Positions 1 through 8,395 of a DNA stretch of 64,000 bases are shown in pieces. Source of the DNA: Methylorubrum extorquens (GTDB lineage: Bacteria > Pseudomonadota > Alphaproteobacteria > Rhizobiales > Beijerinckiaceae). Each line of letters opens with the position of its first letter. The first letter of the stretch is position 1. A program made the translations under genes and the position numbers. The stretch is taken from positions 1,308,001 through 1,372,000 of the forward strand of contig NZ_JALJXF010000001.1 of NCBI RefSeq assembly GCF_024169925.1, in the 5' to 3' direction. The notes under the pieces are model-generated. The model did no database searches. It had not been told where the DNA came from and worked only from the letters and a program-made list of their open reading frames with translations.

Positions 1-707
1 AGGATGTTGGCGAACACCACGTCGAAGCCGCGCGGGCGGTTTGCCAGCGCATGGCGTACGCCCGGCGCATGGTAGAGGCGCATATACGGCCCGAGGCCGT
101 TGAGGCGAGCATTGCCGCGGGCGGTCATCACCGCTTCCGGGTCGAGGTCGCCGGCCACCACAGGCGTGCGAAGCACCTTGGCGGCGGCAAATCCCAGGAT
201 GCCGGTGCCGGTGCCGACATCGAGGACGTGGGCCGGCCGCCGCCGCTTCAGTTCGTCCACCAGTGCACGCAGGCAGCCCAGCGTGGTGCCGTGATGGCCG
301 GTGCCGAAGGCGAGCGCCGCCTCGATCTCGATGGCGAGATCGTTGCCCCGCACCTGATGACGGTCATGGCCGCCATGGACGAGGAAGCGTCCCGCCCGCA
401 CCGGCTTCAGGCCCTCGAGCGAGGCACGCACCCAATCCTGCTGGTCGATGGTCTCGAAGACAGCCGCGTCGGCCTGCTCGCCCACCATCGGGCGGATCAG
501 GTCGCGGATCATCTCCGCGTCGGGCTCCTCGGAGAAATAGGCCTCCAACCGCCAATCGCCGGTCTCTTCGACCTCGAAGGCGGCCACCGCCGTCTCCATG
601 GGGTCGAACATCTCGCCCAGCAGTTCGGTCATGGCGCGAGCGGAAGGCTCGTCCGTGATCAGGCGCAGGACGTGCGTGGGTCGGTGCGGCGGCAGACCTT
701 CGAGCAT
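1..707 (-). CDS. prmA: Ribosomal protein L11 methyltransferase, N-terminal part (runs off window)
   Basis: PrmA is the cytoplasmic SAM-dependent enzyme that trimethylates ribosomal protein L11. The frame starts at ATG 707 (MLEGLPPHRPTHVLRL...) and is still open at base 1. There it reads FDVVFANIL, the characteristic N-I-L catalytic-loop motif of PrmA. A glycine-rich SAM-binding stretch (DVGTGTGILGFAAAKV) lies just before it, about 50 residues upstream. The C-terminal end is outside the window. The gene is divergent from the possible stress genes that follow. Confidence 0.9.
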   Translation of the reverse strand, partial: MLEGLPPHRPTHVLRLITDEPSARAMTELLGEMFDPMETAVAAFEVEETGDWRLEAYFSEEPDAEMIRDLIRPMVGEQADAAVFETIDQQDWVRASLEGLKPVRAGRFLVHGGHDRHQVRGNDLAIEIEAALAFGTGHHGTTLGCLRALVDELKRRRPAHVLDVGTGTGILGFAAAKVLRTPVVAGDLDPEAVMTARGNARLNGLGPYMRLYHAPGVRHALANRPRGFDVVFANI

Positions 708-1030
708 GGGGCGCCCTCTACCATTCGCGCGTGCCGAGGGCCACGGGCTTCACGACCCCATTCGACCTCCCCTCGCCGGGACAGGAACGAGGTCACGTAC
801 CCAGAACAGCACGCGCAAGGCGAAAGATGCTTAATCCACAGGCATGATGTTTAATTCCTAGTCGAAAGTATCGGAACCGGCGCGGAGAGCGCGCGTTCTC
901 ACCGTCCAAAGCGTCTCGCGCATGCACCTCGCCGGCTCCGGTGGCCCGTGGGGCCGTGCCTTGCGGCCGGGCGTTGCGCGCGGCGCTTCTCCGTCTCGTT
1001 CATCAGGCGCTTTTCGAGTTCCATCGCGTC
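708..1030. other. Gene-free divergent intergenic region
   Basis: This stretch lies between divergent prmA and the downstream small ORFs. I see no convincing coding frame. The only recognisable element is the EcfG-like promoter at 873-897. Confidence 0.5.
873..897 (+). promoter_or_regulatory. Candidate EcfG (general stress sigma) promoter
   Basis: The sequence reads GGAAC (873-877), 16 bases, then CGTT (894-897). This matches the alphaproteobacterial EcfG consensus GGAAC-N16/17-CGTT exactly. It points towards the small ORF at 1031 and the Rmf-like gene at 1323. One chance match per couple of windows of this size is expected, so position is the main support. Confidence 0.45.
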
Positions 1031-1231
1031 ATGACACCCAGATCCGTCCGCCTTCGCTCACCCGTCGTCGTCAGGCGCGAGCCGCGCTCCGACCGCCGCC
1101 GCGCTACGAACGCCGACATCCTTGCGTCGGATACGCTCGAAGCTCCGCTGCCGGGTTCGCTGCTCGTGCTGCTGAGCCGGCTCCATCGGGCGGAGACCAA
1201 GCCGTCGCAGGGAGCCGAGCCCACCGCCTGA
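1031..1231 (+). CDS. Possible small NepR-like anti-sigma protein (tentative)
   Basis: This 66-residue frame starts at ATG 1031; a longer GTG-started frame (941) is possible. Its C-terminal half, LEAPLPGSLLVLLSRLHRAE, follows the pattern of the second NepR helix (E-P-V-P-D-R-F-L-x-L-L-x-x-L). NepR proteins are short anti-sigma factors that hold EcfG inactive. The first NepR helix is not recognisable, no Shine-Dalgarno is seen, and both strands are open here, so it may not be a gene. The support is the consensus EcfG promoter 134 bases upstream, since nepR-type genes are commonly in their own regulon. Confidence 0.3.
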   Translation: MTPRSVRLRSPVVVRREPRSDRRRATNADILASDTLEAPLPGSLLVLLSRLHRAETKPSQGAEPTA

Positions 1232-1322
1232 GGCGGCGGGAACTCCGGCCGCGCCGGGCCACTTCCTGTCCGCATATCCCGGCCCGGAACCCTCCGGACC
1301 GGCATCGAGAAAGGATCGGTCG

Positions 1323-1493
1323 ATGGCCGTGGTATCGAGCAAGATCTTCGAAGAGGGCAAAGCTGCCAAGGCGGTAGGCGGGCCCGATGCGGCCAATCCC
1401 TACGAGGCGGGCTCGCAGGAGAGCCTTGATTGGCTGGAGGGCTTCACCGCCGACGAGCCCGAAGTGTCGGCGGCCGGTCCGTCCGACGACTGA
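1323..1493 (+). CDS. Rmf/CrpP-like small protein
   Basis: This 56-residue protein is preceded by a good Shine-Dalgarno (AGAAAGGA). Its central part has the spacing of the ribosome modulation factor / CrpP family: EEGKAAKAVGG, then NPY, then SLDWLEGF. That corresponds to G-x2-A-x3-G ... P-Y ... W-L-x-G-aromatic in E. coli Rmf. Rmf promotes 100S ribosome dimers in stationary phase; CrpP-type relatives have other proposed roles. The C-terminal tail is acidic (DEPEVSAAGPSDD), unlike basic Rmf, so ribosome binding is uncertain. It may be read from the EcfG-like promoter at 873. Confidence 0.6.
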   Translation: MAVVSSKIFEEGKAAKAVGGPDAANPYEAGSQESLDWLEGFTADEPEVSAAGPSDD

Positions 1494-1648
1494 CCCCGAA
1501 GAGGGGCACCTCCTCGATTTCCGGACGATGACAGGGGTATCCCAGGCGGGCTAAAACCGGCGTCAGGTGCGGGGCGTTCGTCCGGCGTGGCCACGGCTCG
1601 ATAGAGCCGGCGCAGCGGCGGCAGCCCGGCACGACCAGGGGAGTCGTC

Positions 1649-2458
1649 ATGATGCCGTCCCGCTTCGTCCGGACCCGCCGCGCCATGATGGCCGGCCTGC
1701 TGCTCGCCCTCGCGGCCCCGCCCTTCGCCGCCCGCGCCGCGGACGAACCGGTCGTGGTCTTTGCCGCCGCCAGCCTCAAGAACGCCCTGGACGAAGCCGC
1801 CGCCGCGTGGGCGAAGGCGACGGGCGGCACGGCCCGGATCTCCTATGCCGGCTCCAATGTGCTGGCCAAGCAGATCGAGGCCGGTGCGCCGGCCGACCTC
1901 TTCATCTCCGCCGACCTCGCCTGGATGGATTATGCCGCGAAGAACGGCACGATCCGCTCCGAGAGCCGCGTCAACCTGCTGCGCAACGCCATCGTCCTCG
2001 TGGCGGCAAAGGGGGCAGGCCTGCGGGTCACGCTAGAGCCCGGCACCGATCTCTCCGCCGCCCTGGCCGGTGGGCGTCTCGCCATGGGCAATGTCGAGGC
2101 GGTGCCCGCGGGCAAGTACGGCCGGGCCGCCCTCGAAAAGCTCGGCGCCTGGGACCGTGTGAAGGGACAGGTCGCGCAGGCCGAGAACGTGCGCGCGGCC
2201 CTGCTGCTCGTCTCCCGCGGTGAGGCCCCCCTGGGCATCGTCTATGCAACGGATGCGGCGAGCGATCCGGGCGTCGAGGTCGTGGCGACCTTCCCCGCCG
2301 ACAGCCACCCGCCGATCGTCTACCCGGCCGCGCTGACCAAGGATGCGGGCCAGGCGGAGCGCGCCGCCTCCTTCCTCGGCTTCCTGCGCAGCCTTGCGGC
2401 GCGCCCGCTGTTCGAGCGCCAGGGCTTCGTCGTGGTCGGCGCCGAGAAGCGTTCCTGA
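1649..2458 (+). CDS. modA: Molybdate ABC transporter substrate-binding protein
   Basis: This 269-residue periplasmic protein has a signal peptide (basic RFVRTRRAMM, hydrophobic core, cleavage near FAARA-ADEP). The mature start VVVFAAASLKNALDE is the ModA signature that carries an oxyanion-binding serine. Further ModA motifs are YAGSNVLAKQIEAGAPADLF and a region ending ASFLGFLRS. The start is the first of two adjacent ATGs behind AGGGGAG. The membrane and ATPase subunits (modB, modC) are not adjacent, since the next gene is convergent. It is either a solitary modA or works with a transporter encoded elsewhere. Confidence 0.9.
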   Translation: MMPSRFVRTRRAMMAGLLLALAAPPFAARAADEPVVVFAAASLKNALDEAAAAWAKATGGTARISYAGSNVLAKQIEAGAPADLFISADLAWMDYAAKNGTIRSESRVNLLRNAIVLVAAKGAGLRVTLEPGTDLSAALAGGRLAMGNVEAVPAGKYGRAALEKLGAWDRVKGQVAQAENVRAALLLVSRGEAPLGIVYATDAASDPGVEVVATFPADSHPPIVYPAALTKDAGQAERAASFLGFLRSLAARPLFERQGFVVVGAEKRS

Positions 2459-2511
2459 AACAGGGCGGGGAGGATCGAGCACCTCCCCGGCCCATCACCC
2501 CGGCGATACGA

Positions 2512-3051
2512 TCAAGTGGTCAGGGCGCGCTCCAGTTCACCCTTGGTCATCTTCGAGCGGCCGGGAATGTCCTGCTTGCGCGCCCGCTGCATCAGTTCGG
2601 ACTTCGTCATGCCGGCGCTTCCACCCTTGTCCGATGTCTTGCCGGCCTTACCGCCGGTCTTGCGGGCAGAGGCTGCTTTCTTCGCCACATCCGCAGGCTG
2701 CTTCGAGTGCTGCTTGCCCGTGGCGGAATCGGCGCGCTTCTTCGCGGTCGAGCGGCTGTACTCTGAGTCGGACAGCTTCTCCCGCGCCTTCTTGGGCAGA
2801 TAGCGCTCGCCGGTCTTGCCGCTCTCCTTGCCCGACTTGGTGTCCCATTCCTCATCGGTCCATTGCTTCAAACCGTTGTCGTCGGACTTCTTGCCGACGT
2901 AGCCACCACCCTCCTTCTTGTACTCGCTGGTGGCCATCTGCGCCTTGCGGGCGGACCACTGGCCGGGCTTGCCGCCCTTGGAGGATTCGGTGATCTCCTC
3001 CTTCACCTTCTCCCACAGCTTCGGATCGGTCTTCTTCGCCGTGCCCGACAT
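2512..3051 (-). CDS. DUF5872 / SAP-like basic protein
   Basis: This 179-residue very basic soluble protein has three parts. Residues about 5-70 (DPKLWEKVKEEITESSKGGK ... WTDEEWDT) match DUF5872. A low-complexity K/S/A/G-rich linker follows. The C-terminal 35 residues (MTKSELMQRARKQDIPGRSK, then MTKGELERAL) look like a SAP/Rho-N helical hairpin, suggesting nucleic-acid binding. The start ATG 3051 has a strong Shine-Dalgarno (AGGAGG). An EcfG-like promoter lies 33 bases upstream, so a stress role is plausible. The biochemical function is unknown. Confidence 0.8.
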   Translation of the reverse strand: MSGTAKKTDPKLWEKVKEEITESSKGGKPGQWSARKAQMATSEYKKEGGGYVGKKSDDNGLKQWTDEEWDTKSGKESGKTGERYLPKKAREKLSDSEYSRSTAKKRADSATGKQHSKQPADVAKKAASARKTGGKAGKTSDKGGSAGMTKSELMQRARKQDIPGRSKMTKGELERALTT

Positions 3052-3083
3052 CGGTTTTGCCTCCTGAGCGACATTCGGCTGTC

Positions 3084-3108
3084 AACAGGAGGCGTCATCG
3101 TGAGTTCC
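3084..3108 (-). promoter_or_regulatory. Candidate EcfG-type promoter of the DUF5872 gene
   Basis: On the minus strand, GGAAC (3108-3104) is followed after 16 bases by TGTT (3087-3084). This is one mismatch from GGAAC-N16-CGTT. It sits 33 bases before the start codon, which leaves a normal leader with the AGGAGG ribosome site. Confidence 0.45.
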
Positions 3109-3304
3109 GACCGCGCCGTTCCCGTCCACCGGAGGATGGGGCAAGGCCGCAAGCGGCAACGGAGGGGCGTTGACAGGGGCGGACGAAGCTTCCACCTCCG
3201 CGCCACCGAAGACGCATCTTTTCGAGCGTGCCCGATGCGGCCGGGAACGCTCGGCAAACCCTGTGACAGGCCGGCCCGGATCGGGGCCGAGCGAGGAATC
3301 TGCG

Positions 3305-4249
3305 ATGTCCGACGGCCTCAGCGCCCCGAAGGTGTTCATCGACGGAGAGGTCGGCACCACCGGTCTCGGCATCCGCGAGCGCCTGGAGCGCGAGGGCCGG
3401 GTGCGCCTCGTCAGCATCCCGCTGGAGAGCCGCAAGGATGCAGGGGTGAAACGGGCGATCCTCGAAGAGGTCGATCTCGCCGTACTCTGCCTGCCCGACG
3501 ACGCCTCTCGCGAGACCGCAGCACTCGCCGACAGCCTGCCCGGCGGCGGCCCGAAGCTGCTCGATGCCAGCACCGCCCACCGTATCACGCCGGGCTGGGC
3601 CTACGGATTTGCCGAGATGACGCCGGACCAAGCCGATACGATCCGCGCCGCGCGCCGGGTCGCCAATCCCGGCTGCTACCCGACCGGGGCGATCGCATTG
3701 CTGCGCCCGCTGGTGGAGCGCGGCCTGATCCCGTCGGATCATTCCGTCAGCATCAATGCGGTGAGCGGCTACAGCGGCGGCGGCCGCAGCATGATCGAGA
3801 GCTACGAGCGCGGGGAGGGTGCCCCGTTCCAACTCTACGGGCTCGGCTTCGGCCACAAACACTTGCCGGAAATCGAAGCCTATAGCCGGCTCACCCGGCG
3901 GCCGATCTTCATCCCCTCCGTCGGCAACTTCCGCCAGGGCATGCTGGTCAGCATTCCGCTGCATCTCGGCGCGCTGCCCGGCCAGCCCAAGCCCGGCGAT
4001 CTGGAGGAGGCGTTGGCCGATTGGTACGCGGGCTCACCGCTGGTGACGGTCGTGCGCGGCGCGGAGGAGGGCGCCCACCGTGAACGTCTCGAACCGGAGG
4101 CCCTCAACGACACCGACCGGCTCGAATTACGGGTGTTCGGCTCCAACGATTACGGCCAAGCCGTACTGGTCGGCCGCCTCGACAACCTGGGCAAGGGCGC
4201 CTCGGGCGCCGCGGTGCAGAATCTCGGTCTCATGCTCGGCCTCGCCTGA
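3305..4249 (+). CDS. argC: N-acetyl-gamma-glutamyl-phosphate reductase (type 2)
   Basis: ArgC reduces N-acetyl-glutamyl-5-phosphate with NADPH to the semialdehyde, the third step of arginine synthesis. The protein has 314 residues, the short type-2 length. It has an N-terminal nucleotide motif ([10 protein letters not shown], residues 14-23), the catalytic cysteine in [10 protein letters not shown] (Cys124), and the HKHLPEIE substrate region. The frame is open further upstream, but ATG 3305 starts the family's usual N-terminus ([12 protein letters not shown]). No other arginine genes are adjacent. Confidence 0.93.
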   Translation: MSDGLSAPKVFIDGEVGTTGLGIRERLEREGRVRLVSIPLESRKDAGVKRAILEEVDLAVLCLPDDASRETAALADSLPGGGPKLLDASTAHRITPGWAYGFAEMTPDQADTIRAARRVANPGCYPTGAIALLRPLVERGLIPSDHSVSINAVSGYSGGGRSMIESYERGEGAPFQLYGLGFGHKHLPEIEAYSRLTRRPIFIPSVGNFRQGMLVSIPLHLGALPGQPKPGDLEEALADWYAGSPLVTVVRGAEEGAHRERLEPEALNDTDRLELRVFGSNDYGQAVLVGRLDNLGKGASGAAVQNLGLMLGLA

Positions 4250-5245
4250 CCCCTGGGACGCTTCAGCTCGAATACGCTCCGGCCAATTGCTGGATGAAAA
4301 CCCGACACGCGCGGTCCGCGCCTGTCGGAACGGCGCCCGTGAAGTTTGACTTGGCCCGATGATCCAAAGCGCAGACCGAGAGGCGCCAGCCTGATGCCAA
4401 CAGGTCGGATGCAAAGCGAGGGACGTCGTCCGAAGGCCGGTTGCTGCCCGTTGGAGTCGGCACGAGATCCATCGCTCGCGTCGTTCAGCATGCAAAGCAC
4501 GGCCTGAACAAGCGATGCGTCCGCGTGGAGCATGAGGAGCGATCCGCTCCCCAAATGGAGCGTCGGATATCGCTCAAGTCTTCTGCGTCGAGCCGGTCGC
4601 GTCACCTCATAAACAACGCGAACTTGGCGTAGAAACACGCTTCCACCGAATCGTCCGCGCGTCATCAGCCAATCGACAGGACGGCTGCCCGGTTGTCGTC
4701 CGTCTTTTGGCAATCAGCCTCACGGATCAGGACTGTGACAGTCACACCGCACCGGTGGAGAACTGACGGAAGACGCTTTCGCGCGCCGGATATTCCGAGT
4801 CGAACCGGTGCAGCCTTCGGCAATCCACAGAAAATACGCAGTCCCGCGGCAGGGTGTCGCAACTGAGGCGTATCTCCGGCACCGCGACGTGCGCGATCGG
4901 CACTTAGCCGGCAGGCCTGTCATGCCGCCAAGGGAATCCAACAACCTTTTAAAATCTCAACTCTTTGAAACGTCAACATTTTCCAAAATGTGATCACGAA
5001 CTTTCTATCATTTGAAATATTTCCTTGAGATCATTCAGATGATCACGATCACCTATAAGGTGGGCATAATCCTTTTTTTTCTCAGGCCGAGATCGGCGTT
5101 TTTTCCATTCGATTTGCATAGAAACACACGCCACACCCAGTTCTGTTCGACCTGACTGCGCTCGAATTCAGGCGCGATGTCTTGCTCCAGCGCGGCCCTG
5201 AGCTTACCGTCATTCAGCTAAAGCCCCCTCATAGAAGATTGCACC
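4250..5245. other. About 1 kb without a gene; AT-rich mucR leader at its end
   Basis: I see no supportable coding frame. From about 4940 to 5110 the sequence turns markedly AT-rich against the GC-rich background. It contains TGATCA at 4991 and 5040 and a short inverted repeat GATCAT-TCAG-ATGATC (5029-5044). A small palindrome, GGAGCG-atc-CGCTCC, lies at 4536-4550. Ros/MucR proteins bind AT-rich targets, often upstream of their own genes, so this may be an autoregulatory region. Confidence 0.5.
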
Positions 5246-5776
5246 ATGGAAACCAGTGAACAGGATGCGGAGACAGCCCGTCTCGTTACCCTCACGGCCG
5301 ATGTCGTGTCTGCTTATGTCAGCAACAATCACGTCCAGAGCGCCGAGTTGCCGAAACTGCTTGGGGAAGTGCATGAGGCGATTCGCTCGGTCAGCCTGAG
5401 CGGCCGCCCCACCGCGGAGACCGGGCCGCCCAAGGCAACGCCGCAGGAAATCCGCAAGTCGATCAGCCACGACTTTCTGGTCAGCTTCGAGGACGGCAAG
5501 CCCTATAAGACGCTGCGCCGCCATCTCACCCTGCGCGGTCTCTCGCCGGAACAGTATCGGGCGAAATGGGGCCTTCCCAACGATTACCCCATGACCTCGG
5601 CGAGCTATTCGGAGCAGCGCTCCGAGCTGGCGCGTGCGCTCGGCCTGGGTCAGCAGCGTCGCCGGATCGCCGAGCCGGTGGCGGAAACCGAGGCAGCCCC
5701 CGAGCCGGTGGCTGCCGAGCCGGAACCCGCTGCGGAAAAGAAGCGCCGCGCTCCGCGCCGCAAGAAGGACGCTTGA
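5246..5776 (+). CDS. MucR/Ros family transcriptional regulator (zinc ligands lost)
   Basis: This 176-residue protein has an N-terminal helical region (ADVVSAYVSNN), typical of MucR oligomerisation. Its DNA-binding domain (residues about 63-120) includes KSISHDFLVSFEDGKPYKTL and YRAKWGLPNDYPM. In Ros the zinc is held by C-x2-C and H-x3-H. Here the Cys positions are Ser80 and Asp83, and the second His is Arg97, leaving only His93. The fold must therefore be stable without zinc, as shown for some Mesorhizobium homologues. The C-terminus is an E/A/P-rich then lysine/arginine-rich tail. A paralogue lies at 22555. Confidence 0.88.
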   Translation: METSEQDAETARLVTLTADVVSAYVSNNHVQSAELPKLLGEVHEAIRSVSLSGRPTAETGPPKATPQEIRKSISHDFLVSFEDGKPYKTLRRHLTLRGLSPEQYRAKWGLPNDYPMTSASYSEQRSELARALGLGQQRRRIAEPVAETEAAPEPVAAEPEPAAEKKRRAPRRKKDA

Positions 5777-6078
5777 GCCCAAGTAAAGATCCGCTTGGTC
5801 GACACGGGCTCGGCGGTGCCGGGCCCGGACTGCGTCCGATGGCACCCAGCATCTCGACGGAGTTCCGGTCTCAGAGGAGCCGGGCGCTGGCGCTCGGCTC
5901 CGTCAGCGTGGCTTCGGCGCGCTCCGCAACACTGTGCGGCGGGCGTGACGAGCCACAAGGCACAAGACGATCTCGATAAAAGCTTAATCCGTAGGCAGTC
6001 CTGGCAGCTGGTCTGCGTTCAGATCGCTTGAACGACCGATGCCGAGCCGGCAAACGCCCAATTGGAGGGCATTTGCCG
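5777..6078. other. Intergenic region after mucR
   Basis: No gene is supported. Short arms CCAAG / CTTGG just after the mucR stop could form a weak hairpin but there is no T-run. A clear Shine-Dalgarno (GGAGGG, 6064-6069) serves the next small gene. Confidence 0.4.
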
Positions 6079-6354
6079 ATGCTTTGGGCACATAAGCGGG
6101 TCGCGACCGATGACGTCCGTTCGGTCGAACTTCTGTTTCGCGAACAAGCGGTCTCCTTCGATCGCACGCGTCGGATGCTTCTCGTCAGCGTGGTCGAGCA
6201 TGGGTCGCTGGTTCGACTCTGGGTCTGCGTGCCCGAGATCGAGATGCTGACGCCCTATTACGGATTCAGCCTGTGCACCCGGGCCGACCTCCCCCTGGCG
6301 CCGACGCTTGTGGCCGGCTGCCCCGAACAGTTCGGTCGCATCTTCGAGGGATAG
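6079..6354 (+). CDS. Hypothetical 91-residue protein
   Basis: I chose ATG 6079 because GGAGGG lies nine bases upstream; the frame is open a little further up. The product contains FDRTRRMLLVSVVEHGSLVR and LWVCVPEIEML, which faintly recall DUF1488 small proteins. The similarity is too weak to assign. No signal peptide or membrane segment is evident. It is followed closely by the convergent NrtR-like gene. Confidence 0.5.
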   Translation: MLWAHKRVATDDVRSVELLFREQAVSFDRTRRMLLVSVVEHGSLVRLWVCVPEIEMLTPYYGFSLCTRADLPLAPTLVAGCPEQFGRIFEG

Positions 6355-6405
6355 GGTATCCCCGGACGCTCGATACCGGCCTTGCGGAGGTGTGAGGCCG
6401 GAGCG

Positions 6406-7410
6406 TCAGACCGTTCGCCGCGTCGGTGTGAGCCGAACGCCGGGGGCGGGGCGCTCGAGGAGAACCTCCCGGCGGAAGCGCACCAGTCGGGCCGGTCGCC
6501 CGGCATTGCCGCTGGTGAGCGTCTCGGTCTCCTCGACGAGTCCCTGTTGCGCCACGAGGCGGCGGAAGTTCTGCTTGTGCAGCCGAATGCCCGAGAGCGC
6601 CTCGACCGTGCGCTGGAGCTGAAGCAGCGTGAAGGCCGGCGGCATCAACTCGAACACCACCGGGCGATACTTGATCTTGCCGCGCAGACGGCCGATCGCC
6701 GTGGCGAGCACCCGGCGATGGTCGTGGGCCATCGGCTGGCCGGTGATCGCGAGGTCGTCGGGCACGGCGGCGCCATTCTGGCCGTTGGCTTCGGGGATCA
6801 ACCCCGCCTCGAACAGCAATTCGTAGCGCTCCAGAACCCGCTCCTCGTTCCAGGCGCCCCCGATCCCGAAACTCAGCCCGACGCGGTCCTCGCGCATGCG
6901 CCGGAGCTTCGGATCGGAGGCGGCGGCGACCCAGGCCATCAGGCGCGGCTCGATCTCGGCGAGCGCCGGGGGCCGTCCCTCGCGGAAATCCTCCCACGGC
7001 AAGTAGCGGTACCAGTTGCGCCACGCGGCTTCCGCAAGTCCCGCCGGGCGCAGCTCGCGCACCAGGGCGAGATAGGCCACCGAGAGCAGATGCACGTCGT
7101 GCTGCCCGCCCTCCCGATCACGGTCGCCGAAGGTGTAGAGCTGCTCGACATAACCGAGGCGCTGATGCGTCTGCTGCTCGACCCAGGCGCGAAGACCCCG
7201 CTCCAGGGTGGCGTGCTCGGGCACCAGCGGCCCGGCGGGCAGGGCGCTCTCGCGGCCCTCGGCTTGTCCGCCGACCTGCACGGTGAGCGCGCGCGGCTCG
7301 CCGTCCGTCGCCGCGACGATCACGGCGACGAGCCCCACGGACGAAGCGCTGGCGGCGCGCGTCGCCTTGTCCGCCGTGGCGGCTATCACACCCAGTTCGG
7401 CCGTGCTCAT
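6406..7410 (-). CDS. NUDIX-domain NrtR-like transcriptional regulator
   Basis: The 334-residue protein has two parts. The N-terminal NUDIX-type domain (about residues 25-200) has a degenerate Nudix box around ERGLRAWVEQQTHQRLGYVE. The C-terminal winged helix contains KYRPVVFELMPPAFTLLQLQ and LHKQNFRRLVAQQGLVEETE. This architecture is that of NrtR, an ADP-ribose-responsive repressor of NAD metabolism genes. The start ATG 7410 has AGGAGAGGGG before it; the longer open frame upstream is dismissed. No NAD gene is adjacent except distant nudC, so the target is unknown. It is divergent from thiE. Confidence 0.75.
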   Translation of the reverse strand: MSTAELGVIAATADKATRAASASSVGLVAVIVAATDGEPRALTVQVGGQAEGRESALPAGPLVPEHATLERGLRAWVEQQTHQRLGYVEQLYTFGDRDREGGQHDVHLLSVAYLALVRELRPAGLAEAAWRNWYRYLPWEDFREGRPPALAEIEPRLMAWVAAASDPKLRRMREDRVGLSFGIGGAWNEERVLERYELLFEAGLIPEANGQNGAAVPDDLAITGQPMAHDHRRVLATAIGRLRGKIKYRPVVFELMPPAFTLLQLQRTVEALSGIRLHKQNFRRLVAQQGLVEETETLTSGNAGRPARLVRFRREVLLERPAPGVRLTPTRRTV

Positions 7411-7606
7411 GCGTTCGTCGGCCTTCAGCCCCTCTCCTCGGGCATCCCCTCGGCGGTGGAAGCGGTTCCGGCCCGCATTCCGGTCTTGCCGGATCGGCAC
7501 CGGCACCGTCAACGGAACCTCCGGTCTCATCCGCAGGAGAGTGCTGCGGCGGTCACCGGCAAGGTCGCCGCGGCAGGACGATCCTGCTAGATCGAAAGGC
7601 GGTTTC

Positions 7607-8347
7607 ATGAAGGGAGCGGGCATGGGCAGTGGAACAGGGCTCGGTTTGTCCCGGCCGTCGGCGGGCGTCGCCGTGGACCTGCGCCTCTACGGCATCCTCG
7701 ATGTCGGCGTGCTGGGGGGCGATGCCGACACGCTGGCCACCCTGGCGGCGGAGGCGGTGGCCGGTGGCGCCACCCTGCTCCAGTATCGCGACAAGGATCT
7801 GACCGACGCCCGCGCGGCCCTCGCACGGATCAGGGCGATCCGTGAGGCTCTCGCCGGCCGCGCGCCGCTCCTCGTCAACGACCGGGTCGATCTCGCGCTG
7901 GCGGCCGGCGTCGAGGGCGTGCATCTCGGCCAGTCGGATCTCCACCCGGAGGATGCACGCCGCCTGCTCGGCCCGCGCGCCATCATCGGGCTCACCGTGA
8001 AGACCGGCGCCCAGGCCGACGAACTCTACCGGCTTCCCATCGACTACGCCTGCATCGGTGGCGTGTTCGCCACCACCAGCAAGGACAACCCGGACCCGCC
8101 GGTCGGGCTCGACGGGTTGCAGCGGATCGTGTTCCGCGCCCGGCTCGCCCGTGGCCAGACCCTGCCGCTCGGCGCGATCGCCGGGATCGATGCCAGCAAC
8201 ACCGCCTCCGTCATCCGGGCCGGGGCCGACGGGGTGGCCCTGATCGGAGCCCTGTTCAAAGGTGGTGCGACCGAAGCCAAGGCGCGGGATCTGCTTGCAC
8301 GGGTCGATGAGGCGCTGGGCCAGCGCGGGAGCACGAGCCCGCGTTAA
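7607..8347 (+). CDS. thiE: Thiamine-phosphate synthase
   Basis: ThiE joins HMP-pyrophosphate and thiazole phosphate to give thiamine monophosphate. The TIM-barrel protein has the family motifs [31 protein letters not shown] (diphosphate and Mg binding), [10 protein letters not shown], and a C-terminal phosphate-binding strand [20 protein letters not shown]. The usual IG-x-S loop reads IGLTVKT. ATG 7607 and ATG 7622 are both possible starts (246 or 241 residues); the second has the better ribosome site. thiD follows 48 bases downstream, so the two probably form an operon. No TPP riboswitch is recognisable. Confidence 0.9.
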   Translation: MKGAGMGSGTGLGLSRPSAGVAVDLRLYGILDVGVLGGDADTLATLAAEAVAGGATLLQYRDKDLTDARAALARIRAIREALAGRAPLLVNDRVDLALAAGVEGVHLGQSDLHPEDARRLLGPRAIIGLTVKTGAQADELYRLPIDYACIGGVFATTSKDNPDPPVGLDGLQRIVFRARLARGQTLPLGAIAGIDASNTASVIRAGADGVALIGALFKGGATEAKARDLLARVDEALGQRGSTSPR

Positions 8348-8395
8348 GACCAGAAGAAGCGGACCATCGACAAAAACAGACGAGGGAAGACGCCT

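Noticed and set aside
6382..7590. 402-residue frame on plus strand
   Set aside because: Antisense shadow of the NrtR-like gene, which has clear domain motifs.
7411..7606. Possible TPP riboswitch upstream of thiE
   Set aside because: The CUGAGA and ACCUGAUC core elements are not present.
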